A stretch of 64,000 nucleotides of DNA from Bog-473 sp963840435 (GCA_963840435.1 CAWIYY010000001.1:62001-126000); one strand, 5' to 3'; counted from the first letter of the stretch, positions 45,756-54,850 are shown. Notes: generated from the sequence alone by a model not told the origin. Numbers and translations are program-made.

Positions 45756-46733
45756 TCAGGCAACGGCTCGCATCTCATCGGTGGCGTCTGCGCTCGAGAG
45801 CGCCTTCCACAGGGCCCAGTAGCTCTTGTACGTGATGGCGTCGGTGACGTATTCCGCCCGTTCGAGCTCGGCATGGAAGGCGGGCAGGTTGCGCCAGGGG
45901 ACCCCCATATCGACGTGGTGGGCCAGGTGCCAGCCGGTGTTGTAGGGCACGATCCAGAACCGGGCCCAAAGTGACTGGCGGACGTGGTGCGTGGTGGCTC
46001 GCCGGTCCGGGCTGCGCTCCATACCCCCGTGTTCGGCGATGGAGCGCAGACGGTTGATCACTCGCCATTCCGTCATCCAGGGTAGGAACCACAGCAGCGG
46101 GTAGATCCACCAGCGACCGGTGGCCGCCCACATGGCGCCCCACAACACCGCCTGGACGGCGAAGATGGAGAGACCGATGGGCCGGAACGGTGGGCGCCTC
46201 GTGTTCCTGACCAGTGGTACGAGGTTCTTCCACCCGCTGATGCCGACAGCGTCACGGAAGAGGCGGCGGAACAGGGCGCGGCGGGTGCACCGGTAGGGGG
46301 CGTAGAACGCGATGTCGGGTTCGTCGGGACCGAACTCGTCGCGGTGGTGCGCAAAGTGCGACCGCCGGTAGAGCTGGACGGGAGTGAACACCGGATAGGC
46401 CACGATCCACTTACCGATGAAGTCGTTCCATCGCTTGTTCGTGAACAAGAGTTTGTGGGCGGCCTCGTGCATCAGAATGGCGAAGCGGGCGTACATGGGT
46501 CCCATGAGCACGAACGCGATCAGATAACTCCACCACTGGTCGACCCAGACCGCACCGCCGATGATGAGGGCAACCCAGAACCATGCAGTTGCCACGGAGA
46601 TGGCGTTGCGCAAGTTGTCGATGCGGCGGAAATTGGTCCGCAGCGCCGGGATGGCCATTCCGTTCGCCTGCAATCGCTCGCTCGGAAGAACCTCGGGCCG
46701 GTCGGCCACCTCGGGCACCATTGTGCTGGCCAT
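45756..46733 (-). CDS. Membrane fatty-acid desaturase
   Basis: A 325-residue di-iron desaturase. Histidine boxes are HEAAHK (about 108), HFAHH (about 145) and HLAHHVD (about 279), with paired membrane helices after residue 40 and around 190-215. It probably introduces double bonds into membrane lipids or hydroxylates a related chain. The ATG at 46733 is seven bases after TAATAT, so the mRNA should be leaderless. It diverges from a PaaX-type regulator whose start codon overlaps this promoter. Confidence 0.9.
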   Translation of the reverse strand: MASTMVPEVADRPEVLPSERLQANGMAIPALRTNFRRIDNLRNAISVATAWFWVALIIGGAVWVDQWWSYLIAFVLMGPMYARFAILMHEAAHKLLFTNKRWNDFIGKWIVAYPVFTPVQLYRRSHFAHHRDEFGPDEPDIAFYAPYRCTRRALFRRLFRDAVGISGWKNLVPLVRNTRRPPFRPIGLSIFAVQAVLWGAMWAATGRWWIYPLLWFLPWMTEWRVINRLRSIAEHGGMERSPDRRATTHHVRQSLWARFWIVPYNTGWHLAHHVDMGVPWRNLPAFHAELERAEYVTDAITYKSYWALWKALSSADATDEMRAVA

Positions 46734-46740
46734 GCCTGCT

Positions 46741-46769
46741 ATATTACCATTTCTAGACAAGTGACACAA
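46741..46769 (-). promoter_or_regulatory. Desaturase promoter overlapping the paaX-like start
   Basis: On the minus strand TTGTGT (46769-46764), 17 bases, then TAATAT (46746-46741), seven bases before ATG 46733. The -35 element lies over codons two to three of the divergent PaaX-type gene that starts at 46761. On the plus strand TATATT at 46740-46745 is a possible -10 for that gene. Confidence 0.6.
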
Positions 46770-47525
46770 CTACGTAATGCGACGAGTGAGACCAGGCCGC
46801 TCACCGCACGTTCGGTTATGGCCAGCGCACTCCTCGGGATGGAGCCGGCGGAATTGCCGGTCGCTCAGCTCGTTCGGCTGACCGGGCTCTTCGGGATCAG
46901 CGAAAATCGGGCCAGGGTGGCTCTGAGCCGGATGGTGGGTGCCGGGGAGGCCACCACCGACGGTTCTGGCCGCTATCGGCTGGCTGGGCATCTCGTGGCT
47001 CGCCAGAGGCGGCAGTCGCGCAGCCGCTCCGGGCGGCTCGATCCGTACGACGGGAGCTGGGTGGTCGTGGTCGTGACCACGAGCGGCAGCACGGCAGAGG
47101 TGCGCGGTGCCCGTCGGAGGGGCCTCTCCTACGCCCGCCTGGCCGAGCTGCGTGAGGGCGTCTGGCTGCGGCCCGCCAACGTCGAGGTGGTGTTGCCCGG
47201 TGCGCTGGACGCCGACCTCGAGCGCATGGTGGCTCGCCCCCCCGAGCCCGGCCGACTGGTCGATCGGTTGTGGGATGTGGCCGAGTGGTCCGCGGGAGCG
47301 GAGGACCTCCTCGCCGCGCTGCGTGCGTTGGTGCCCGAGGGGCCGGACGCGCTTGCCCCGGGCTTCGAGCTCTCGGCCGCCGTCCTCCGACACCTGCAGG
47401 CAGACCCGTTGCTGCCCGCCGAACTCCTTCCAGAGGGGTGGCCCGGTGACCGCCTGCGTGCCACCTACGACGAGTGGGACCTCCGCTACCGGACCACCCT
47501 CAGCGAGTGGAGCCGCGACCCCTGA
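46761..47525 (+). CDS. PaaX-family transcriptional regulator
   Basis: A 254-residue regulator with a PaaX-type N-terminal winged helix: 'PLTARSVMASALLGMEPAELPVAQLVRLTGLFGIS' region (about residues 13-47) and 'ENRARVALSRMVGAGEATTDGSGRYRL'. The central domain has 'YDGSWVVVVV' and the end 'YDEWDLRYRTTLSEW', also typical. The best-known PaaX represses phenylacetate degradation, but no paa genes are nearby, and the promoter layout suggests the desaturase as target. The GTG at 46761 is chosen; ATG 46818 would cut into the DNA-binding domain. Confidence 0.85.
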   Translation: MTQLRNATSETRPLTARSVMASALLGMEPAELPVAQLVRLTGLFGISENRARVALSRMVGAGEATTDGSGRYRLAGHLVARQRRQSRSRSGRLDPYDGSWVVVVVTTSGSTAEVRGARRRGLSYARLAELREGVWLRPANVEVVLPGALDADLERMVARPPEPGRLVDRLWDVAEWSAGAEDLLAALRALVPEGPDALAPGFELSAAVLRHLQADPLLPAELLPEGWPGDRLRATYDEWDLRYRTTLSEWSRDP

Positions 47526-47584
47526 CGACCTTGGAGGCAGCCGGGCACCGAAAATTGGCGGCTTGTCACTAGTGTCCGTTGGGC

Positions 47585-47935
47585 ATGGATGCCCAAGTCC
47601 TCTTCGTCGGCGTCGCCATCACAAGCCTTGACGTTGGCCGCCCGTGGTACGAGCACCTCTTCGGCCGCCCGGCCGACATCATCCCCAACGAGAACGAGGT
47701 CATGTGGCGGGCAGCAGCCGACGCTGGCTGGCTCTACCTCGTCGTGGACGAGCAACGAGCCGGGCAGTCGCTGGCCGCGCTCTCGGTGGCCGACCTCGAC
47801 GCCGAGCTCGCTGCGTTGCGCAGCCAGGGCATCGAGCCCGAGGTCACCGAGCAGGTCGGAGAAGCAGGCCGGAAGGCCACCCTGCGTGATCCAGACGGGA
47901 ACGTCGTGGCCCTGATTGAAGTGCCTTCCTCATGA
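47585..47935 (+). CDS. VOC (glyoxalase-like) family protein
   Basis: A 116-residue VOC protein: 'VAITSLDVGRPWYEHLFGR' (first helix after the metal-side strand) and 'LRDPDGNVVALIEVPS' as the closing strand. Function unknown; similar proteins resist electrophiles or bind drugs. TAGTGT at 47570-47575 lies nine bases before the ATG. It converges with the ABC exporter genes 22 bases away. Confidence 0.82.
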   Translation: MDAQVLFVGVAITSLDVGRPWYEHLFGRPADIIPNENEVMWRAAADAGWLYLVVDEQRAGQSLAALSVADLDAELAALRSQGIEPEVTEQVGEAGRKATLRDPDGNVVALIEVPSS

Positions 47936-47957
47936 ACCCGTCCGGGCGGTCGCGCCG

Positions 47958-49907
47958 CTAGGCGGCGTGTGACTGGTTGATCCAGGTGTCGTACATCTCG
48001 GCGTAGTGGCCACCGCGAGCCACCAGCTCGTCGTGTGAGCCCACCTCGAGCAGCTTGCCGTCCCCGACCACGACGATACGATCCGCTCGCATGGCCGTCG
48101 AGAGGCGGTGCGCGATAAGGACTGCCGTCCGCCCCTCCAGGAGGACGTCGAGTGCAGCCTCCACCATCGTCTCGGACTTGAGATCGAGGTTCGAGGTGGC
48201 CTCGTCGAGCACCAGCACGCGGGGCTCGGCCATGAAGGCCCGACCCAGAGCAATGAGCTGGCGTTCGCCCGACGACAGTGACTGGCCGCGCTCGTGAACC
48301 GGCGTGTCGAGTCCGTAGGGGAGTCGGTGGACCAGCTCGCCCAGACCCACCTGGTGGACTGCGTTCCAGACCTCGTCGTCGGGGGCGCCCGGCCGGGCGA
48401 ACGCGATGTTGTCCCGGATGGTGCCGGCGAAGAGGAATGGCTCCTGGGGCACCACGCCCAGCTGCGACCGCAGCGAGGCGAGTGTGACGCCCTTGAGGTC
48501 GTATCCGTCGATGAGAACCCGGCCCTCGGTCGGGTCGTAGAAGCGTGTGACGAGTTTCGCCATGGTCGACTTCCCGGCCCCGGTGGCGCCGACAAAGGCC
48601 ACGGTTTCCCCAGGCTCAATGGTCAAGTCCACATCTTGGAGGACGGGCACCGTGGGGTCGTAGCCGAACGACACGTGGTCGAAGCGGATCGCGCCCCTGA
48701 TCGACGGCAGCTCAATGGCGTCGGGTGCCTCGAGCACGGACGGCTCGGTCTCGAGCAGGCCGCGCAGCTTGAAGACCGACGCCCGACCCTGCTGGAGCGT
48801 GTTGTACTGCTGCACCAGGAGCTGGATCGGCGAGAAGAAACGGTTGACGTAGAGGAAGAACGCGGTCAGCTGGCCCAGGTTGATCTCTTGGGGCTTGTGC
48901 AGGAACATCATGCCGCCGATGCCCAGGATGAGCAGCTGGCCGAGGACGCTGATGACCTGTGAGCCCGGCCCGTAGATCCCGTTGATGCGGCCCGTGTAGT
49001 TGTTGGCGTCCCGGTAGGAGCCCACGATGTCACGGTGTGTCTCCACGTTGTAGCGCTGCCGGTTGTGCGCACTGACGATGCGGACACCCTGGAGGCTCTC
49101 CGAGAGATCGGCCAACACGAGAGCGATGCCGTCACGCACCTTGTCGTAGCCGCGCTCGGACGCCCGCTTGAACCAGATCGACATGATGACCAGCGGCGGC
49201 AACACCGCGAAGACCGTGATGGCGGCCAGTGTCGCGTTGGTGGCGAATAGGAAGACCGTGATGACGATCATGGTCAGGCCCTGAATGGCGAACTGGGCCA
49301 ACCCGTCCTGCAGCAGCTGCTGGAGGTTCTCGATGTCGCTCGTCATGCGGCTCATGACGACCCCTGCCTTCTCCTCGGTGAAGAAGTCGAGCGAGAGCCG
49401 CTGGAGATGACGGAACACCTTGATGCGTAGGTCGTTCATGACCCACGAGGCCAGTCTCCCTGTCACCCTGGCCTGTCCCCACTGGGCTCCGGCGGAGACA
49501 CAAATCGAAATCAGGTAGAGCACCGCCATGGCGACCACGACGCCGAAGTCGTAGTGCGCAGTCGGGTTCTGCTTCGTCGGACCGGTCAGCCCGTTGTTGA
49601 TGGCATATGACACCAGGCTCGGTCCGAGCTGGGTAAACAACGCGATGAGGCCGACCAGGAGCGCGGCGGCCGCGCACATGCCCGGGTACTCCAAGAGCAG
49701 GGTCGTGAGACTCAGTTTCTTCGACTCGTGCTGCGTCGGCAGCTGGGTGAAGACCGCATCGGACTCACCGCGTTCGGGCTCCTGCTCCAGAAGCAGATCG
49801 ACCCCGGCCTGCAGCTCGTGTGGGATGCCGCCGAAGGGCAGTCCGGCCTGGGCTGCGCCCGGGGCGCCTCCGCCTCCTATGGGAGGACCTCCTCCTCCGC
49901 CGAACAT
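47958..49907 (-). CDS. ABC exporter half-transporter, canonical ATPase
   Basis: A 649-residue fused permease-ATPase of the MsbA/LmrA type. A Gly/Pro-rich start (about 30 residues), six membrane helices (about 75-360), then the ATPase: Walker A 'VGATGAGKST', signature 'LSSGERQ', Walker B 'VLVLDEATSNLD' with the catalytic Glu, and H-loop 'AHRLST'. It is the second subunit of a likely heterodimer with the upstream paralogue, whose stop it overlaps by one base. A drug or lipid export role is likely given the MarR regulator at the head of the operon. Confidence 0.93.
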   Translation of the reverse strand: MFGGGGGPPIGGGGAPGAAQAGLPFGGIPHELQAGVDLLLEQEPERGESDAVFTQLPTQHESKKLSLTTLLLEYPGMCAAAALLVGLIALFTQLGPSLVSYAINNGLTGPTKQNPTAHYDFGVVVAMAVLYLISICVSAGAQWGQARVTGRLASWVMNDLRIKVFRHLQRLSLDFFTEEKAGVVMSRMTSDIENLQQLLQDGLAQFAIQGLTMIVITVFLFATNATLAAITVFAVLPPLVIMSIWFKRASERGYDKVRDGIALVLADLSESLQGVRIVSAHNRQRYNVETHRDIVGSYRDANNYTGRINGIYGPGSQVISVLGQLLILGIGGMMFLHKPQEINLGQLTAFFLYVNRFFSPIQLLVQQYNTLQQGRASVFKLRGLLETEPSVLEAPDAIELPSIRGAIRFDHVSFGYDPTVPVLQDVDLTIEPGETVAFVGATGAGKSTMAKLVTRFYDPTEGRVLIDGYDLKGVTLASLRSQLGVVPQEPFLFAGTIRDNIAFARPGAPDDEVWNAVHQVGLGELVHRLPYGLDTPVHERGQSLSSGERQLIALGRAFMAEPRVLVLDEATSNLDLKSETMVEAALDVLLEGRTAVLIAHRLSTAMRADRIVVVGDGKLLEVGSHDELVARGGHYAEMYDTWINQSHAA

Positions 49908-51916
49908 CAGATCGCACCCCCCTCGGGCTCGAGGACGTCGACGTCGAGCCCGAGTGCCTCGCTGCCCGCCGCCGACTCCGCAGCTGCCTGTTCGTCGCTG
50001 GAGGCCTGGGCCAGGACCTCGGAGTAGAGAGGAGTGGACTTCAACAGTTCGGCGTGGGTCCCATCGGCCACGATCCGACCACCGTCGAGCAGGACGACAC
50101 GATCGGCCAGGCTGATGGTCGAGAGCCGGTGGGCGATGATCAGCGTGGTCCGCCCCTCCATGAGGACGCGCAGCGATGAGTGGATACGCTGCTCCACCTT
50201 GACGTCGATTGCGCTCGTTGCATCGTCGAGGATCAGGATGGGTGGGTTGACCAGCAGGGCGCGGGCGATGGCGATGCGCTGGCGCTGTCCGCCCGAGAGG
50301 GTGTAGCCACGCTCCCCGACGACGGTGTCGTACCCCTCGGAAAGGTGATTGATGAAGCCATCCGCACCGGCCGCTTCGGCCGCAGCCACCACTTCGTCCA
50401 TGGACGCGTCTGGCCTTCCGTAGGCGATGTTGTCCCGGATGGAGACCGAGAACAGGAAGGGCTCGTCGAGGACCACCCCGATGTTGGCCCGCAGACTGGT
50501 GAGGGTGAGATCGCGTACGTCGTGGCCGTCGACCTTCACGGTTCCACCCGTGGCGTCGTAAAAGCGGGCCAGGACACGGGCCACGCTCGACTTGCCGCTG
50601 CCGGTGCGTCCGACGAGCGCAACGGTCTCGCCCGGGTGCAGATGCAGGTTGAAGTTGCGCAGGATGTCGCGCCGACCGTCGTTCTCGTCTCCGGGTTTCG
50701 ACAGGAGGCTGTCCGCCGCGTACGAGAAGGTGACGTCATCGAACTCGACGTCCCCCTGGCAGTCGACCAGGTCGACCGCGTTCGGGCGATCGACGATGGT
50801 CGGCCGCTCGTCGAGGATCTCGTAGATGCGCTCGGCGGAGGCGGAGGCACGCTGGCCCATCATGATGAGCATCCCGAGCATCATGAACGGGGCCTGCATC
50901 ATGATCAGGTACAGGTTGAACGAGACGATGGAGGCCACGGGCAGGTGCTCGTGGATGACCATCCAGCCTCCGACTAAGAGGACCAGAACGAGCCCCACTT
51001 GCGAGAGGTTCTGCACGAGGGGAGCGAAGCGGGCACGCAGGTCGGCGTCCTTGATGTAGCCCCACTGCACCCGGTCGGCGGCAGTCGCGAGTTGGCGAAG
51101 TTGCTGCTGCTCCGCAGCGAAGCTGCGCACAACGCGGACACCGTTCACGTTCTCGTCTACGACCGTCGCCACCTCGGCCAGACGGGACTGGATCAGCCAC
51201 GACACCGGGAAGAGCGACTTCCGCATTTTGACGCCCACCAGGTAGATGAACGGCATGGCGACCATGGCCACAAAGGCCAGGGGCACACTAATGGAGAGCA
51301 TGAAGCCGAAGGCGACGATGGCGATGGAGCACTGCACGAGGATCATCGGAGCGAAGGTCAGGTACATCTGGACCGAACGGATGTCGGAGTTGGCCCGAGA
51401 GATCAGCTGCCCGGACTGCACACGGTCGTAGAACGGGAACGACATGCGAGTGAAGTGCTCGTAGATGATGTTGCGCAGGTCGAACTCAATGGCGTAGGCG
51501 ACCTTGAAGAGGTTGGTCCGCGAGATGTAGCCGAACAGCCCGGTGAACACGGCAAGGACGGCGATCAGTTCCACGTAGCCGTGAAGCGGGTGGGTCCGAA
51601 GGATCAGCGCATTGGTGATCCCGTTCTGGAGGATCAAGGGGATCCACACCTGAATAATCAGTCCCAGGAAGGAGAAGAGCAGCGCGCTGATGAACTGCAC
51701 CTTGTGCGCCATGACGATGGGAGCGGCGCGCTGGATCCACTTCTTGGAACGATCTGGATCGACAGTCGCCTTGGGCGCCTCGTAGCGACTGAGGGCACCC
51801 ATGGGCACGTAGGAGGCAAACGGCAGTCCCAGAGCCGGTCCGCTCTCCGACTCCGTAGCCACCGAGCCGTTGCCGTTTGCAAGCACGTCATCGAGGCGGT
51901 CCTCGGTCTTGCTCAT
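49907..51916 (-). CDS. ABC exporter half-transporter, degenerate Walker B
   Basis: A 669-residue MsbA-type half-transporter: six helices at about 65-360 and an ATPase with Walker A 'VGRTGSGKSS', signature 'LSGGQRQ', and Walker B 'ILILDDATSAID', in which Asp replaces the catalytic Glu. The C-terminus is Ala/Glu-rich. Pairing a degenerate with a canonical site is typical of heterodimeric exporters such as TM287/288 and BmrCD. Its ATG overlaps the MarR stop by four bases. Confidence 0.93.
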   Translation of the reverse strand: MSKTEDRLDDVLANGNGSVATESESGPALGLPFASYVPMGALSRYEAPKATVDPDRSKKWIQRAAPIVMAHKVQFISALLFSFLGLIIQVWIPLILQNGITNALILRTHPLHGYVELIAVLAVFTGLFGYISRTNLFKVAYAIEFDLRNIIYEHFTRMSFPFYDRVQSGQLISRANSDIRSVQMYLTFAPMILVQCSIAIVAFGFMLSISVPLAFVAMVAMPFIYLVGVKMRKSLFPVSWLIQSRLAEVATVVDENVNGVRVVRSFAAEQQQLRQLATAADRVQWGYIKDADLRARFAPLVQNLSQVGLVLVLLVGGWMVIHEHLPVASIVSFNLYLIMMQAPFMMLGMLIMMGQRASASAERIYEILDERPTIVDRPNAVDLVDCQGDVEFDDVTFSYAADSLLSKPGDENDGRRDILRNFNLHLHPGETVALVGRTGSGKSSVARVLARFYDATGGTVKVDGHDVRDLTLTSLRANIGVVLDEPFLFSVSIRDNIAYGRPDASMDEVVAAAEAAGADGFINHLSEGYDTVVGERGYTLSGGQRQRIAIARALLVNPPILILDDATSAIDVKVEQRIHSSLRVLMEGRTTLIIAHRLSTISLADRVVLLDGGRIVADGTHAELLKSTPLYSEVLAQASSDEQAAAESAAGSEALGLDVDVLEPEGGAI

Positions 51917-52437
51917 CTGCCCTCACCGCCTGCGGGTACGGCGGCGGGGCGGTTGCGGGCCTCGCGAGCCTCGGACAGAGCCCGACCCCACAGCTCGAGC
52001 GAGCGCAGGGCCATCACCTCGTCCTTGCTCGGGAGGTACCCAGCGATGTGAGCCAGTTGCTCGTTGACGACCCGGTCGGCGTCCGCCACCAGTCGTGTCC
52101 CCTCTTTGGTGATGCGGAGCTCGACCCGTCGCCGGTCATTGTCCTCTTGGCGCCTGTCCACCAGCCCACGGGCAACCAGGCCATCGATGAGTGCGGTCAC
52201 CGATGGTGGTCGCACATCCAGGCTCTTGGCCAGGCCCGAAGCTGCGGCCGAGCCGCCCGCCAGGATTGCCAGCACCCGGTACTGGGGCATGGAGAGGTCG
52301 ACCGGGGCCAGGGCCAGCTCGACGACCTTGGACAGCCAGGCCGCGATCCGTCCGATCCCCGGAGCGGACCCCTCGGCCGGGGCAGATGGGGACGTCGCAG
52401 GTGAAGGGGGGGTAGTCACAGACACTTCGACCATCAT
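51913..52437 (-). CDS. MarR-family transcriptional regulator
   Basis: A 174-residue MarR protein. The recognition region is 'AAASGLAKSLDVRPPSVTALIDGLVARGLV' (about residues 67-96) with the wing 'RRQEDNDRRRVELRITKEG'. An N-terminal low-complexity stretch (Thr/Pro/Ser/Ala) of about 30 residues precedes the fold. It leads the operon for the heterodimeric exporter, and an inverted repeat three bases before its ATG is the probable operator. It should release DNA on binding an exported phenolic or drug. Confidence 0.92.
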   Translation of the reverse strand: MMVEVSVTTPPSPATSPSAPAEGSAPGIGRIAAWLSKVVELALAPVDLSMPQYRVLAILAGGSAAASGLAKSLDVRPPSVTALIDGLVARGLVDRRQEDNDRRRVELRITKEGTRLVADADRVVNEQLAHIAGYLPSKDEVMALRSLELWGRALSEAREARNRPAAVPAGGEGR

Positions 52438-52439
52438 AC

Positions 52440-52456
52440 AGTTAGAAGCCCTAACT
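52440..52456 (-). promoter_or_regulatory. MarR operator
   Basis: AGTTAG-AAGCC-CTAACT is a perfect 6+6 inverted repeat with a five-base spacer, two bases upstream of the ATG at 52437. The TTAG/CTAA half-sites are those often bound by MarR proteins. Its position implies a very short or absent leader. Confidence 0.65.
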
Positions 52457-52515
52457 AGTCTCACCTCAGACCAGAAGGCGGTGGAACCTGGAGGACTCTG
52501 GGGGAGGCTGGGCTG

Positions 52516-52947
52516 CTATTTCGAGTTCCATTCCGGGTCGAGCTGGCGCAGGAAGAGTTCGCAACGTTGCTCCTCGTCGACTTCGCCGATGGTGCCGGCG
52601 GCGCGGCGGAGCGCGTCGAGTGACCGAAGGAATCCGCGGTTCGAGTCGTGCCGCCAGCGCACGTACCCCGAGCCTCGCCAACCGGCCGCCCGCAGGGTGT
52701 CGAGCCCCCGGTGGTAGCCGACGCGGGCGTAGGCGTAGGACTCGATTGGGTCGGTCGCCAGATCGGCCAGGTCCGCCCAGGCTTGCAGGCAGCGGGGGTC
52801 ATGAGCCGCGACAGCCGCCACGGCGGCTCGCCGCTCTTGGGGTGCCAACGCCTCGGCCGCGGCGAGTGCGGCGGCCACGTCCGGCGCCAGTGGGTCCAGA
52901 ACGGTTTCGCCGCTGCCTGACGTGAACGCGACACTGTGCTCGGTCAT
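52516..52947 (-). CDS. DUF3151 family protein
   Basis: A 143-residue protein of DUF3151, a family confined to actinobacteria. Helical: 'LAPQERRAAVAAVAAHDPRCLQAWADLADLA' (about residues 34-64) looks like a TPR-type pair, then 'YAYARVGYHRGLDTLRAAGWRGSGYVRW' and 'NRGFLRSLDALRRAA'. Function unknown. TAACAT six bases before ATG 52947 suggests leaderless expression. Confidence 0.87.
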   Translation of the reverse strand: MTEHSVAFTSGSGETVLDPLAPDVAAALAAAEALAPQERRAAVAAVAAHDPRCLQAWADLADLATDPIESYAYARVGYHRGLDTLRAAGWRGSGYVRWRHDSNRGFLRSLDALRRAAGTIGEVDEEQRCELFLRQLDPEWNSK

Positions 52948-53041
52948 GGGGCCATGTTACGAGTGGCGTCGCCGAGCGGAGCACGGGGCGCACTCCGGCG
53001 GAATGTCGGCGTCCGGGTGCGTGGCGGTACTGTCCCTGCCC

Positions 53042-53779
53042 GTGCTGTCGCCCGATCCAACGACCCCGACCAACTTCGACCACCACCCCGGGTTGAGCGG
53101 TCGGGAAGCCGAGGCGTTCGAGCTGGCCGAACAGCTCCGCCGGTTGATCCGGCTGTCGGTCACCACGACCGCTCCAGCTGACGTCACCGCCCGCCTCACC
53201 GCTCAGCTCGCGGCGATTGGCGACGAGCTCCAGGCAAACCTGCCTGCGGTGCCGGTGCCGCGGTTCATGAATCCCGATCCCGAGGATCTCCCAAAGGATG
53301 TGCCGCTCGGTGGCGCCATGCCCTATGACGTGATCGTCGGGAAGTTCAACCCGATCGCGTTGCCGGTGGTCCTCGATTTCGACCCACCGAAAGCGCTCGG
53401 GCGGGCCGTGTTCGGCGTTACCTACGAGGGCGCACCGGGGTGCGTCCACGGGGCGATCCTCGCCGCCACCTTCGACATCATCCTCACTGCCGCCAACGCG
53501 ATCGTCGGTTCGACTGGACCGACCGTCCGCCTCGCTTTGCATTACAAGCGGCCGACACTGACCGACGAGGAGGCCGTCTTCGAAGGCTGGGTCACGGAGG
53601 TGACCGAGCGTCGGGTCTACAGCAAGGGCCGGATCGTCCAGGGCGGGATCGTCACGGTCGAGGCCGATGGCGAGTTCGCTGTCTTCAACCGCGACGGGGT
53701 CGATCGCATGGCGAACTCGAGACGACAGACGTTCGACGCGCGGAGATCGGCAGACGATGCACGAGGTGAGGGGAAGTAA
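53042..53779 (+). CDS. PaaI/THEM4-type hotdog thioesterase
   Basis: A 245-residue hotdog protein with an N-terminal helical extension. The core 'GAPGCVHGAILAATFDIILTAAN' (about residues 131-153) matches the active-site helix of PaaI/THEM4 thioesterases and 'TVRLALHYKRPTLTDEEAVFEGW' is the central strand pair. It should hydrolyse acyl-CoA. The start is uncertain. GTG 53042 lies eight bases after TACTGT and is preferred; an ATG at 53003 would add 13 residues. It diverges from the DUF3151 gene and is three bases from the next thioesterase gene. Confidence 0.82.
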   Translation: MLSPDPTTPTNFDHHPGLSGREAEAFELAEQLRRLIRLSVTTTAPADVTARLTAQLAAIGDELQANLPAVPVPRFMNPDPEDLPKDVPLGGAMPYDVIVGKFNPIALPVVLDFDPPKALGRAVFGVTYEGAPGCVHGAILAATFDIILTAANAIVGSTGPTVRLALHYKRPTLTDEEAVFEGWVTEVTERRVYSKGRIVQGGIVTVEADGEFAVFNRDGVDRMANSRRQTFDARRSADDARGEGK

Positions 53780-53782
53780 TCC

Positions 53783-54232
53783 TTGCGGCAATCGCTGCGG
53801 CCATCACGCGATCCGGCCGACTATCCGTTCGTCCATCGGCTGCGGACACGCTTCTCCGAGACCGACGCCATGGGCGTCGTCCATCATGCCGCCTACCTGC
53901 CCTACCTCGAGGAGGCCCGGGTCGAGTTCCTTCGGTCCATCGGGCACCCCTATGACGCTGTGCGGGCCGACGTCGACGACGGTGGGCGTGAATTTCCGGT
54001 GCTCGAGGTCTGGGTCCAGTATCGCAGCGCCCTGTCCTTCGACGACGAGGTCGACGTCTCGCTGGTGGTTGGTGCCGTGACCCGGGCGACGTTCCAGATC
54101 GCCTATCTGCTGAGCGTCGCCGACCAGCCGTGCGCCACGGCAGTGACCGTGCACGGCTGTGTCGATAGGTCTGGTCGTCCCACACGCCTTCCCGAATGGG
54201 TGCGCATGCGGTTCACCGGGGCGCACGGCTGA
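53783..54232 (+). CDS. Acyl-CoA thioesterase, 4-hydroxybenzoyl-CoA thioesterase type
   Basis: A 149-residue hotdog thioesterase. 'RTRFSETDAMGVVHHAAYLPYLEEAR' (about residues 21-46) is the family motif with the catalytic Asp and following H-x-N-type region (here HHAAY). It begins with TTG at 53783 preceded by GAGGGGAAG at a good distance, and lies directly after another hotdog gene, so a tandem pair acting on related CoA esters is likely. Confidence 0.85.
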   Translation: MRQSLRPSRDPADYPFVHRLRTRFSETDAMGVVHHAAYLPYLEEARVEFLRSIGHPYDAVRADVDDGGREFPVLEVWVQYRSALSFDDEVDVSLVVGAVTRATFQIAYLLSVADQPCATAVTVHGCVDRSGRPTRLPEWVRMRFTGAHG

Positions 54233-54244
54233 GCCCGTCTCGGC

Positions 54245-54829
54245 TCAGAGCGACGAGAGGAGCTGGTTCCAGGAGGCGACCATGGCCTTCTTCGCCGCCA
54301 CCGGGTCATCGGCCCGGGCGACGACCATGCCCGCCTGCATGACTGCTCCGAGGAGGAGGTGCGAGAGTGGTTCCACCGCATCGGGCTCAATCCGACCGGA
54401 TTCGGCCGCTGATGCCAGCACGAACTTGATGGTGCCGAAGGCGTAGCGCTCGTCCAGCTCGTGCCAGGTGTCCCAGCCCAGCACAGTCGGGCCCTCGAGC
54501 ATCACGATGCGCTGGACCTCCGGTTTGGCGCACTGGTCCAAGAAGGCGTCGAAACCCGCCTCGAGGATGCGCATCGGATCGGTCTCGCCGCTCGCTGTCG
54601 CCGACACCAGGATGTCGTTCGTCAGATCGTCCTCGACGGCTTCGAACACTGCCTGGAAGAGGTCGGTCTTCGATGAGAAGTGGTGGTACATGGCGCCCCG
54701 GCTCACCCCGGAGGCACCGAGGATGTCCTCGGTCGAGGTCGCGGCAAAGCCATGTTCGGCGAAGAGTGCCCGGCCCGTTGCGATCAGCTTGCTCCGTGTG
54801 GTCTCGCTGCGTTCTGCCTGCGTGGGCAC
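54245..54829 (-). CDS. TetR-family transcriptional regulator
   Basis: A 194-residue TetR protein. HTH: 'ARALFAEHGFAATSTEDILGASGVSRGAMYHHFSSKTDLFQAVFE' region (about residues 17-62). The C-terminal domain resembles regulators of the TetR_C group with 'QCAKPEVQRIVMLEGPTVLGWDTW'. It is divergent from an alpha/beta hydrolase gene and probably represses it. The GTG start is six bases after TAGACT on the minus strand. Confidence 0.92.
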   Translation of the reverse strand: MPTQAERSETTRSKLIATGRALFAEHGFAATSTEDILGASGVSRGAMYHHFSSKTDLFQAVFEAVEDDLTNDILVSATASGETDPMRILEAGFDAFLDQCAKPEVQRIVMLEGPTVLGWDTWHELDERYAFGTIKFVLASAAESGRIEPDAVEPLSHLLLGAVMQAGMVVARADDPVAAKKAMVASWNQLLSSL

Positions 54830-54850
54830 TGATTTAGTCTATCAGGGGTT

